This document shows positions 10,863 through 22,000 of a stretch of DNA of 64,000 nucleotides, one piece after another. Position 1 is the stretch's first letter. Every line of letters starts with the position of its first letter. Source of the DNA: Punica granatum (Eukaryota > Streptophyta > Magnoliopsida > Myrtales > Lythraceae); assembly GCF_007655135.1 (NCBI RefSeq), contig NC_045127.1:9681001-9745000 (forward strand). Reading direction: 5' to 3'. Under the pieces are notes generated by a model, which had not been told where the DNA came from, ran no database searches, and saw nothing but the letters and a program-made list of their open reading frames with translations. The translations under genes and the position numbers were made by a program.

Positions 10863-11904
10863 TAGGGGTGGCAATTCGTGTCGTGTCGTGTCGTGTCATG
10901 TTTATACGTGTCGTGTCTAAACGAGTTCATGTCATTGAAGTCATAACCCGTACACGACACGATTATTAAACGGGTCAGATTTTGGAAACCCGTACATGAC
11001 ACGTTTATATCCGTGTCAACCCGTTTAAACACGTTAAACTCGTTTATCGAAACGTGTCATAATAGGTACACATATACACGACACGATTATAACCGTTATC
11101 CGAACACGTTAACATGACTTGTTTATCCGATCAACCCGGTTACCCCGACACATTAACACGACTTGTTTATTCGATCAACTCGTTTACCCGAATACATTAA
11201 CACGACATGTTTACACGTTAACACGGAGATTGAGATGGAGGGGAGGGGGATGTGGATGGGGAAGAGGCGGGAGCCGCATCCGAGGGAGGCAGCGACGGCG
11301 AGGATGAGATCGAGTCGTGAGCAGCATTGGCAAGAGCGGGAGCCGGCGAAGAGGTGGGCTTCGAAGGGAAGATGGTTGGAGTGGAGTCGACGGCGAGCTT
11401 GGCAGCAGGGGAGGGCGAGATTTGAGGCGGATCTGCGGACAATGCGAGGTGCACGGAGAGGAGAGCAATGAGAGCGAAGAAGCAGAACTTCGCCATTGAT
11501 GGATGAGAAGAAGGAAATTAAATCGCAGATGAGATCTAAGAGAGGGTAGTAGAGAAGTAGAAGTAGAAGTGGTAGTGCGGTTGTGCTGTGTTGGATTGGG
11601 TAAAAGAAAGGAAAGGAAATTAGGTTAGGGACTTAGGAACTTAGGGTTACATAAGGATATTTTGGTATATCCAAATACATAAACAGGTTAACGGGTTACA
11701 CGATTATAGTGACACGATTAAACATGTCTAAATCGTGTATAATCGAGTTACACAAATTCAACCCGGTAAGACACGCTTATTATCCATGTTTAAATGGGTT
11801 GGACCCGTTTAGACCGATTATCAAAAACGTCTAACCCAAACCCGTTTAACTTCGTGTAGTATCCGTATCGTGTTATCGTGTCGTGTGAAATATTACCAGC
11901 CCGA
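10863..11904. mobile_element. hAT-type non-autonomous element carrying a host gene fragment
   Basis: Perfect 8-bp direct repeats CTCATTTC flank the element at 10855-10862 and 11905-11912, the duplication length of hAT transposition. The termini are imperfect inverted repeats: TAGGGGTGGCAAT on the left and, reverse complemented, TCGGGCTGGTAAT on the right. TAGGGGTGGCAA-type ends are common in plant hAT elements. Both subterminal regions (about 10880-11222 and 11650-11895) are dense in CGTGT/ACACG words and AACCCGTTTAA-like words. The centre (about 11223-11640) is different: GC-rich and coding-like on the minus strand, resembling an arabinogalactan-protein gene. No transposase is present. Confidence 0.85.
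11218..11496 (-). CDS. AGP-like secreted Pro/Ser/Ala-rich ORF captured in the hAT element
   Basis: A 92-residue ORF starts MAKFCFFALIALLSVHLALS, a strong signal peptide with a likely cleavage after about residue 21 (LSA|D). The rest is rich in Pro, Ser, Ala and Thr with repeated SP, TP and AP dipeptides (ISPSP, SSPAPA, SPSPPS), the composition of classical arabinogalactan proteins whose prolines are hydroxylated and glycosylated. There is no C-terminal GPI signal, because the captured part ends first: the TAA stop lies in the transposon's own GTGTTAACGTG repeat. Upstream on the same strand (11497-11640) is plausible leader and promoter sequence. It is likely a truncated copy of a gene elsewhere; expression is unknown. 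Confidence 0.6.
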   Translation of the reverse strand: MAKFCFFALIALLSVHLALSADPPQISPSPAAKLAVDSTPTIFPSKPTSSPAPALANAAHDSISSSPSLPPSDAAPASSPSTSPSPPSQSPC

Positions 11905-11912
11905 CTCATTTC

Positions 11913-14560
11913 ATATGATAACTATCATAATCTAATCAGTCGCCACCAATTGATGCAGGATTCCAGCTATCAACACCAATGACTTTCAATATCTCGAATT
12001 GCAGACTACTTTGGCATCAATAGAGGCCTGAGAGATTCCTTCTGTCAATCCAATTAGTGGACGAGATTGGACGGTTTTTGGAAGTTGAGAGACCTGATTA
12101 GAGCAAATCGAAAGTAGTTGGACGAAAATAGAGAAAACCTCAATGTGCAAGGACTACTATTCATTTGGTATGTTAGATTACAGGGAATGTTAAATTGCGA
12201 GGAAAATAAGCCCGGGAATATTAGATTATAAGAAAGATGATATTACTGTATAGTTATTATGTATTTGGAAAAGTATAAAATAATGTGAGATTGTTACGTT
12301 TGATATATTAAGTAAAGGTATGGGAAAGTAAAATAATTTTACAAATATAACTCCATACATTATATTTTATTATTATTTTTAAATTTTAGATAATTTATAT
12401 ATAAGTATTTGTTAAATGTTTATAGTAATATTTAATATAAATATTTTTATGAACTAAATATTTATTTAGATATTCATATTAAATATAAATATATATAAAT
12501 AAAGTATATTTAATATAAATATTTATCTTGATATAAATAAAAATATAATATATAAATAATTGAATATAACTATATAATATATAATATTTATATTAAATAT
12601 TCGTAAAGTATATATAATATTAATATAATATATAAATATAAATATATGTAAGAACAAGATTACACCATTTGGTGTAATACCCTAAAGCCATCTCAAATTG
12701 AAATTCCTGGGCCCGAGTTTCCTGCCAAAAGTAGGAAACTCAGGTGTAATCTAGGGAGTTATAGCCCATGATTACACCGAATCAAATAGCCCATGATTGT
12801 TAGATTACAGGAAATGTGAAAATTATAAGGAAAATTTAACCAGGAAATCATTTTACATGGGTTAAAGGTCGGAAAGTAAAATTATGGTGTTTGGTAAATA
12901 TATTGGATCACGAGAAATGTGTGTAATAATATAATAAATAATTTATTTTTGTAGAGATAAAATGTGGAACCCATGGTCGTAATCTAAGAATACTAAGTGT
13001 TTCGACCATAAAATGTTTTCCGAAAAATGTTAACTTGAGAAAGATTTTCTCGAGAATCACTTTCCCGGGAGACGGCGTAAACTAGGTTGGAAAGTCGGGA
13101 TTTCCCAAGAAAGTTTCAATTTTCCATAAATCCAAACAACCCCTAATTGTAATTGACCTTTCCATATAGTAAGAATGACGGTTTATTTTGATTAATTTAT
13201 TTTGTTAGCATTTTTGTCCAATATTATATTAGATAAAATACACTCCCTTTCCTTGAACTTTTGCTAAATGACACTCAATCACATCTTGATACAAAATGAC
13301 ACTCCATTCATTGACTATATTGACTTAGTAGGAAAAATCTCTTTTGATCCCTAACTTTTAATCGCTTTTCACTTTTATCGTCAATATTACGCTGTTTGTC
13401 CCTCATGCTCTCGCTAGTAAAATTTTGATAGACCTATTAATATGTAATATTTTTAAGAATAAAAGATTTTCAAAAGTTAAAAAAAAAAGACCAATACATC
13501 GATAATAATTGAGGCTTTCTACAATCTCGAGAGTTGATGATGATCATTGACAAGACCTCACTCCTCAATATCGATATCCCAAATTATTATGTTTGACATT
13601 TTGATCTCGAGAGATGAAGCTTACTAGTTACTACCATACAACATTTTTGTAAATAAAAATATTTTTGAAATAAAATTAAAGAATAAGACAATAATTATAA
13701 GAAGTATGTTCAAAGTAGATGAATATAATATTTTCTAAAGCCGTTAGTGATTTAGGATAGAGTGTGACTACATTTCGCTTTGACCCCTTGGCATCCGTAC
13801 CTCTCATTGGGCACTGCCAATTAGTGGTCTTTGCAACATTGCCAAAAAAAGTGATTGTAAAGTCCCTTTTTATACTCTTTATGGTTGTTCTTTTTCTAAT
13901 TTATTAAATTTAAAGATTATTTTTTATTCATAATGCTTGCTAAAATACTTATATTAGAAGAAACTTGTGATTTTGCATTAGCGCTTGCGAACACAATAGC
14001 CAAGTTGTGGGCGACCATTCTAACGGCTAATAAACTCATGCTACAAAAGAAAAAAGAAAGACACTGGCTACTTTGGAGGAAGATTTTCGACCAAGTTTTG
14101 CATTGAGAATTTCCAATAGATTTCCTAAAGAATTCTGTCGAAAAATTAAAAGCAAAAGTTAATTTTCAAGGAAAGTCCTTTAGAAATTAAAAAATAAAAA
14201 TATTACTCGAGGGAATTTCCTCAAAAAATTAAATTAATAATTTCTTCAACTTAAATTTATTCTCATAAAATTCACACGTCAATAATTTTGGTGGAAATTC
14301 AAATAGCAAGACTAAGGTAGACCAACCATGATATCTTGAGGACAATATTAAACATACAAATATATCAGGATGAAATTGATAGAGCAATTATAGATTGAGG
14401 ACCAAAAAATTAATTTCTATTAAGAACGGGGTGGGGTGTATTTTTTTCTTAAGAATAGAGACGAGCGTAATTCAACAATACATTGAGGAGAGAGTAATTT
14501 ACATTATTATATATATATATATTATTTTATTTTTTTGTTAGCAGGGCAGATCACAGCAGA
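11913..14560. other. Intergenic AT-rich region with small repeats
   Basis: No gene is supported. 12340-12660 is a run of short AT words (ATATAAATATTT-like). A phrase TGTTAGATTACAGG(G/A)AATGT recurs directly near 12170 and 12797. A 94-bp stretch, 12658-12751, is bounded by GATTACACC and its inverse GGTGTAATC. Near 13233 a third copy of the GATAAAATACACTC terminus of the 5803-8035 element appears alone. A (TA)n run is at about 14505-14522. Confidence 0.5.
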
Positions 14561-14693
14561 GGAGACGCCATTGATGATGGGGCTCGACCTCGAGGGAGAT
14601 CGAATCATTGGATTGGGGAAGATGATTGATTGGGTTTGAAGGAGGTTGGTTGAGCGTAAAAGCAACACTACACAAACACATTCCGATTCCACT

Positions 14694-14748
<55 letters not shown>

Positions 14749-15329
14749 GTTTCGCCATTTTTTGGCTCTCAAGTCTCCGACAAGGAGAAGTTTACTTCAC
14801 AGAATTAACCGAAAGTTGTAATCCATTCAACACCTTCTTGCCTGCTTCGTCGTCTTCTTTTTCTTCTTGAGCTCTGCGCGTCTGTCTGTCTCTCTCTCTC
14901 TTTTACTCGCTTGGAAAACCCCATTCTTGTATGCGTATTGTGTCGTTGGTAATAAACAAATGGTGGGCTGCGGCTTTTGTAGCAATTGCCTCTCTCCTTC
15001 TCCTTATAGCCAGTCTCTCCCAGTCAGCAAAACCTAATTGATTGGTTGAACCTCCTCCTTGCTCTAACCCTCTCTCTCTCTCTAGATCTTTGCAATTTCT
15101 GTAGCCTCCTCCAGTTGAAGAATTCGATTTCCAGTGATCAAACTCGAATCTTTGTGGATAGCAGGCTCTAACCCCTCTTCAGTTCCTGCCAGTTTTAAGT
15201 AAAAATCGTCACTTTTTCTTGATTCCTGAGCTGGCTATTTCTCTCGGGTTGCCATTGCTGACTGTCAGTTGGGGCGGCATCGATTCGCTCTGATCATGTA
15301 AGCTCTAGGCCAATCAGCATTGTTGGAAA
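14561..15329 (+). promoter_or_regulatory. Probable promoter and 5' leader of the IRX9H gene
   Basis: A TA-rich run (about 14505-14530) is followed by a pyrimidine-rich leader with a long (CT)n microsatellite at about 14698-14745 and further CT tracts near 14889 and 15065. CT tracts in 5' leaders are common in plant genes. The transcription start is not determined. The leader holds at least one upstream ATG (14931) opening a 36-codon ORF, and an ATG-TAA minimal ORF near 15297. An intron in the leader is possible but not resolved. Confidence 0.45.
14931..15041 (+). CDS. Possible upstream ORF, 36 aa, hydrophobic
   Basis: It reads from ATG at 14931 to TGA at 15039-15041, within the presumed IRX9H leader. 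The peptide is MRIVSLVINKWWAAAFVAIA followed by a Leu/Ser-rich stretch, so it looks like a single membrane-anchor helix. Pyrimidine-rich DNA tends to encode Leu/Ser by chance, so this may not be functional. If translated it could reduce initiation at the main ATG. Confidence 0.25.
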   Translation: MRIVSLVINKWWAAAFVAIASLLLLIASLSQSAKPN

Positions 15330-17740
15330 ATGGCATCAATTAGGAGGACCCTCTCGCCATATCAAGACCGCCATTACCAGAACGGGAATGCGCAGCTCGT
15401 CGAGCAGTTGCCGAATTCTCACCGGCTCGGGAAGCCCTCCGGGGATACCCAGCTTTTTGCTGCACTTGGGGTGAAAGTCCGCAGATTCTTGGCTGTGGTT
15501 TTCCTCGGAAAGTCCCCGAGGAAGTCGTGGTGGAGATCCCTAACCCGGTATTTGCTGTTTTTCCTCGCTGGGTTTTTGCTGGGCATGGCCCCATTCGGGT
15601 CTGAGAATGATTTGCAGGCGCATGATTTCTCCTTCGAGATCAAGCCGACTCATGTAAATGCCCAACTGGAGGACAAGCTCCAAGAGCCCCAGATAAGGCG
15701 GGATGATTTAGTAGTCGAACATGTCCATCTTGAAGTGAAAGAAGACTCTACTCTCGGGTCAGGCTCCAGAGAGGACGGAGAATTCGTACCCATGAAACAG
15801 CTGATTGTGATCACGCCAACATATAACAGGGCACTGCAGGCTTACTTCCTTAATAGAGTCGGGCAGGTACTGAGGCTCGTGAAGCCGCCATTGCTGTGGA
15901 TTGTGGTGGAGATGAATGCTGCGTCTATGGAGACGGCTGAGATTTTAAGGAAATCTGGTGTTATGTATAGGCATTTGGTGTGTAAAAATAACATGACCAG
16001 TGTCAAGGATAGGGGTGTGCATCAGCGGAACACTGCATTGGAGCACATTGAGTTCCATCGGCTTGATGGAATTGTATACTTTGCAGACGATGATAATATA
16101 TATTCGGTGGAGTTGTTTGAGGACTTGAGGCAAATCAGGTACTTGCTTGATGCTAGAGACAAACTTTTCTCTTTATTGAGCCCCAGTTGTGCTTGGCTTT
16201 GTTGGGTCTTGCCGGCGTATTTTTCTGAATATTTCAAGTTATAGTCTGGTATTGTGTGACCCTGTATTCAAATATATGGCAGTATGAAGTGAAGATTTAT
16301 CGGGGCAATCCTGGTCATGCTTTGACTTAATAATATGACTTAACCATTGAAGATTTACAGTTTTTTAATACTCTCCAACTTGATGGCCGACAGCTACTTT
16401 ACTAAAATTAGTGTAACGGAAATCATGATTGCTACATGTTGCATTTTTCGTATTTGCTTTACGTACTGATTGTCTTGCTATTCTTGATTTGTATTATTAA
16501 CATGTTTGGTGGTTTGTTGGGGATCTCTGAATTTCGTTTTTTGATGGTTCATAGAAGATAGGAAAGTATTAGTCCCTGCTATAGTATCAGTAAAATCTTG
16601 CCCTGCTAAAGTATCACCAAAATCTTGCCCTACTAAAGTATCTCTAGAATCTTGCAATAGATGTTGCAGTTTGATGGAGTAAAGTTTTGGAGTTGTTTTA
16701 TTTCAGCATGCATTATAGTTGGACAAGCCTGACATTTAATGAACTCTCCAGTCTGCACTTTGGTAATTATCACTTTTCTGCCCTTCTTAACCTTCTCTTC
16801 GTCTGTTCCTCCCCAAGCTGGACCTCATACCTCACTTTATACTTATTCACTTGCATTAGTCTTCATATCAGATGTGCTGTCTGCAACCTATGTGCCTTTT
16901 CCTTGGTAATGTGGAAGCTCTAATACTGCTCTCTTGCTTTTCTAGTCGTTTTGGCACTTGGCCTGTTGCGATGCTTGCACCGGGTAAGAACAAGGCCATA
17001 CTGGAAGGTCCAGTATGCAATGGGAGTCAGGTAATCGGGTGGCACACGAATGAGAAGAGTAAGCGACTTCGCCGCTACCATGTTGATATGTCTGGATTTG
17101 CTTTCAACGGCACGATTTTGTGGGACCCGAAAAGATGGCGCCGCCCCACCTTGGCCCCCGTAAGGCAGCTTGACACTGTGAAAGAAGGCTTTCAGGTATG
17201 ACATTAATTTGCGATCTGTGATCATTAAAGGAGTAAACGGCGTATAATACCCTTACATTTTCCATAAGTTGAACGTGCGACCTTCCTTGATCTGAAATTT
17301 CTGACCATCCTGTTACACTGCCAGCTCATTACTTGTTCTGATGCTTTAGATTTTGAAGTTTTCCTGGCGATAACTAAAATGGCCGTGATTAGTTAAATTA
17401 TTTGTATTTGGTCCACTAATTAGTGTTGCTTATGTACTCGGTTTTTACTGATCTGGCTAATTATGCTGCATTATAATTGAACTTTTACAACTGTCCGTTT
17501 CAGCTCATATGATGGCCGAAACTCTCTCATTTAGGATGTTTACCTTATTTTGTCCCTCCTTCCCGTTTGCAGGAGACTACTTTTATAGAACAAGTAGTGG
17601 AAGATGAAAGTCAAATGGAAGCAGTCCCTCCTACTTGCTCTAGAATATTGAATTGGCATCTTCATTTGGGAGCTCGAGGTCCTTACTACCCAAAAGGTTG
17701 GCTGCTTCCTAAGAACCTTGATGCCGTTCTCCCGATTTAG
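15330..17740 (+). CDS. IRX9H: GT43 glucuronoxylan beta-1,4-xylosyltransferase, IRX9H type
   Basis: Three exons, 15330-16138, 16946-17195 and 17573-17740, join in frame to 408 aa with GT-AG introns of 807 and 377 bp. The protein starts [10 protein letters not shown], the start motif of the IRX9H/IRX9-L group. It has a single membrane segment at about residues 72-88 (type II Golgi anchor), then a GT43 domain from about 157 ([20 protein letters not shown]) to the end. A complete acidic motif FADDDN lies at about 252-256, followed by [12 protein letters not shown] across the first splice junction and [12 protein letters not shown]43 proteins act with IRX10/IRX14-type partners to extend the xylan backbone in the Golgi; for IRX9-type members a structural rather than catalytic role has been proposed. 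No frameshift is seen. The next gene is symplekin, tail to tail. Confidence 0.93.
16582..16660 (+). repeat. Short tandem repeat in IRX9H intron 1
   Basis: Three consecutive units of about 26 bp built on AAGTATCACCAAAATCTTGC occur inside the first intron. Copies differ at a few positions. Confidence 0.7.
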
Positions 17741-18450
17741 TGATGGGAGTTCCAGCACATTATGTTTGACCATGAGCAGGTATGGTGTAAGATTCTTCTT
17801 GATTTCTGCCTCAATGTTCTTTCCACTGTCATGGAATATTGATTAGGAAAATAAAATTTTCCCTTAATATCAACGTAGAGAGCATTTCAGTCCATTGATT
17901 TCCCTGAGCTATTGAACCAATTCTTGGTCTGTTGACTTGTATGGTCGATGTTTCTTAGACGGCCTCGTGCTACATTTTCTAGGCCGAAATAATTGCAACC
18001 ATCCAGTGTCGTTGCTTCTAAACTACACTTTTTGTGATGTGACTCACAACACGTTGCTAATAATAATTGATGATGATCCGGTCCTTCTCTTGGTTTATCT
18101 GAGACCTGGTATAAGGTTAAGACTTACATACTTCAAACATCCTAGTAAACTATTGTCTAATTGAGCTCTAGAAATCTTGGAATATCTAACCTTGTCTGTC
18201 TTTTTTGTTTTCTCCACCTCCTACAGGATCTCCTGCATTTGTCCATGCGGGTTATGTTCGGAAAACATCATGAGCTCACATTGTCAGTCGCTAACTGATG
18301 CTATAGAGGTGCAATCTCGGATAATACTCGGAATTGGATCGAAGCAGGGAGCACAAAAAAACCACTAGAGTTCTCCATTTGGTTTCTTTGGTTTTGTTCT
18401 CTCTGTGTATGATATTTTGACGTGATATTCTTTGTCAGATAGATATTCTG
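17741..18450 (+). other. IRX9H 3' UTR, possibly with an intron
   Basis: After the stop at 17738-17740, a good donor (GAGCAG|GTATGG, exon end 17779) and a good acceptor preceded by a pyrimidine tract (CCTCCTACAG|GATC, exon start 18227) suggest a 448-bp 3' UTR intron. The junction would lie 39 nt after the stop, too close to trigger typical nonsense-mediated decay. The poly(A) site is not located. Confidence 0.4.
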
Positions 18451-19059
18451 ACTCTTCAACCACTAGTGCTCGATTTCTTGGGTTCTATAAGTGTAATTCT
18501 TTCCGATTCAAAGGGCAAATAGAGAAGAGGGGCCGGCAATTAGTTTTCTGTCATACGGAAATTTAGGTTTATCTGTTTGGACTACTCTTTTGATCTCCGA
18601 TACGAGACAGAACTGAACAGCAGAACAATCCATCATTATCAATTATTTCTTCCCCGGCATCTGTACTGCTAAAAACTCTCTTCAATTCAATATTTCTCAC
18701 TCACCCAACGCAACAATTTCTCTGATGTAATGTAGATGCCGAACCGAAACCAATGTTTCAGAACATATTACATGAGAGCAAAATTAATAAAGAGGGGATT
18801 ACGAAAGATAATATACAACTATGGCACAGATTCCGGTGGGGCGATAGCACTAGGTCAAGAACTATCGAACACGGTTGACTGCCTGCCAATTAGAACAGCA
18901 GCCCTTCATAGCCGTGAGCTGAGAAGGAACGAGCAGAGCCAATTTGCAACATCGTGGGTTGCACCTCTGATGATTTGAATCCTTGCAACTTCCTCGGGTA
19001 TCAGCTTTGTCATGATCTAGACGGTAAAATCATCGAATACTAAGGGGCAGGAAATACTG
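18451..19059. other. Convergent intergenic space and symplekin 3' UTR
   Basis: The two genes end facing each other, with stops 1.3 kb apart (17740 and 19060). This stretch has no credible gene of its own and must hold the poly(A) sites of both. The boundary between the two 3' UTRs cannot be placed. Confidence 0.5.
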
Positions 19060-22000
19060 TCACGTCATGGTGGCTCCACGCACGGAAGAGCTCGTTTCTG
19101 GTGGCAGAGCAGATGAATGGTGAGGCTGCTGCGAGTTGGGTTCAGTTGCAATTCCAAGGACTGAAAGTGTTGGCCTAGAGAGATTCCCGGAACCCAACAA
19201 ATGGAAGAAAAAAACATAATTAAAATAATGGCTTAACTTAACCAGTTGAGGCATATGGCTAAGCAATTCAAATTAATTACCCAACAACACAAGGACAGTC
19301 TCTTTTCTTTTCAATTTTGCAATTTGTGCAGAGGAACAAGATTTTCAATTTATGCAAAGAATAGGAGCTACCTGGGCAGTGAAGCTCTGACGCTGGGTTG
19401 ACTTGCAAAAGCAGCGAGGGGCCCTCTTAAATGAGCATACTTGTTCAGAGAACTTTCTAGCTGTGGTGGCGGCAACTGCAAGAGAACGAAATGGGTTAAC
19501 AGAAAAAGGCCGCTTCCAAATACAAAGCAAAGGGCAGATGAGCAAATTTGTCCGCAATGATGATTAAGGAATGGCTAGCACTTGCCTGTAACAACACGCG
19601 GAAAGAATGTGGTTGAGTCTGAGCTACGCATTTCAAGAAGCCCACATACAATTTCGGCATCTTCCAGATCTGTTGTTTGAGCATAAACAGACTTTTATTA
19701 GTTTTGTTCAAGCAGTGGTAAGTCTAGGTTGTGCAGCTGCAAAACTAATCAAATGAGATGGCTGAAAATACGGAATGGCATGATACCTGTCTACTCACGA
19801 GTTTTGACAGTAACTCCATGACGAAATCGACCTGAGAGGAGAATATGCACAAGAAAGATTCAGCTTCACGCATTTTTATCACCTTCACGTTTCTGTAAGA
19901 CGTGTATAACAATACTACATGCTTTTGGCATATCAGTTGCACTCGAGCAGCCATGAAGAAAAGAAAGTAAAAGTTCAAAACTGAAGAGCATAAACCTATT
20001 ATATTACCAGCGTAGGAAAGGCGTCAATAGCCTGAATGACTGTTCTCATGAAGAGCAAAGGCAGCGGAGTTTGATCAACCTAAAAACACCAAGTTCTTAT
20101 TTCAGGAAAGGATCAATGAATAATGGGCTCTAAAATCAGGTCCAGCACCTCCGCCAGAAGGCAAGGGCACGGACCTAGAAGGACGGAACAAATTTAAGTT
20201 CGAGGAAAAGTCACTCACCATCTGATTCAAAGCCTTTGCCAAGACCTGCTGAGTGAAAACTGTGCGCTGTTCAAAGCAAGCCGAGCAAGCATCCATCACC
20301 TGCAAAACAAACTCAATTAATAGACCTTCACCAACCAAACAAACTTAAAAAACCAAACAGTACAAGGAGACCTAGAAAAAAAGTATGCTGATGTATGAGG
20401 AAAATCCCAGAAAACTTTGTGCACAGTAAAGCATTGATAGAAAAACAAAGATTACCTTTTTGAGGGGAATACCATCTTTCTCGGGGACAATATTATGTAT
20501 CGCCACCAGCACCTCGGCAGGTGTTAAAGCAGGACCAGAATGAGCTGAGCCCTGTAACAAACATTTACATTGTTAGATTCCAAATTTGTCCTTCCTATTT
20601 TTGGATATCACAGACTCCGCCATAATTCCAGTTGAAACCCATAAATCCATATTCAGCATATCAATAAAAAAAGTTGTATGATGCAGTACCTGTAATATGT
20701 GAGCAAGTGCCTTCTGGAATTTTTCAGGAGGAAGGTCAAGAAGCCGCGGGAAAATAGGCAAAACCTGAAAAAAAAAAAAAAAAAAAAAAAAGGTTACATG
20801 TTAGAGATTTTCTATCTGAGATAAAGAAAGAGTTCAAAGAAAAACCCTCCTAAGTGACACTAAATGACAAAATATGGACATAGATAACTGTAATAGAAAT
20901 ATGTACTTCATGTAATTATCCATATTCAGACTACTAATATCTGTCAAACTTCAGTGTATTCATGAAACTCCTACCATATCACGTGTATAATTAGAACTAA
21001 CTAGAACTCATTTTCCTAAGTGTTAGGACCCATAACATAAAAAAGACAGCTGGAGATCATAGAGCAATATCATTTTCAGAACAGTGTACATTATAATACT
21101 TTCCAAAATTATTGAACATTTGAATAGATTAAAATGGCTAACAAACAGTTTATTCATAGACAAGATGCCTTTTAAGTGAAAATGGAAATTAAAAGAGTGA
21201 TAAAGTGTATTAGGGCTAACCTCATTCTTCGAGAAAGAAGGTAACATTGGAATAAGGATAGAAACGTCCTGCAGAAACAGAGATACTTGCTTAAAACTGG
21301 AGGACAGATATAGACAGAGAGAGAGGGAGAGAGAGATATGGAGGGATGGGAGAGGAGGAGGAAAGGAGATTGGCCTATATAAAGGTGATACCTTCAACTT
21401 AGTTTCATATAAATGTTGTCACAGCAGCTACGAGCTCCGGAGAAGGTATTGTTTCGTCAGTCAATATTTGCAGCACCTAGAAAGAAATAAGACCGGAATT
21501 AACATTTACCTAGCTTTATAAAAGACGCAAATCAGGTTTGAAGAAATATGAAGTAGGAACACTGGAAGCTACCAGCGTCAAAAGATTCTCGCTTCCTTGA
21601 GGTGGATCTGATATTACATATAGCAACTCAGGGTGAGATGAACCCAAGGCCCTGATAAGGATTGGAATATGCCGATGAACAGCCTGCATAATCAGAAAAC
21701 ATTTGAGATTTGAAATGTCACAGCAATTCCCTCTTCCCCTGTTCATTGATTCTGTCATTTTATATTCAAAATAAACGGTTCTTTCACTGAGTAGAGGATA
21801 AAAACAGCAAATTAGTGAGACAGCGTTTTATTTTGGGCACAATCTCTAATTTGATGAAACAAATTTTTTGTTACATATGAAGGCAAAGGCTAAAATTGGA
21901 AATTTCATGGAATATTTTAAAAAAAAGAAAAAGGAAAGGACCATTAGAAAAAGACCTGCTTTACGGTCTTAGGAGCTTGCCCATAAGTTTCAAAAACGAG

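Noticed and set aside
11119..11499. Arg/Gly-rich plus-strand ORFs in the hAT element
   Set aside because: They are the reverse of the Pro/Ser-rich AGP-like frame. Only the minus strand has a signal peptide and a sensible leader.
14626..14870. Ser/Leu repeat ORFs before IRX9H
   Set aside because: They are produced by the (CT)n microsatellite in the leader.
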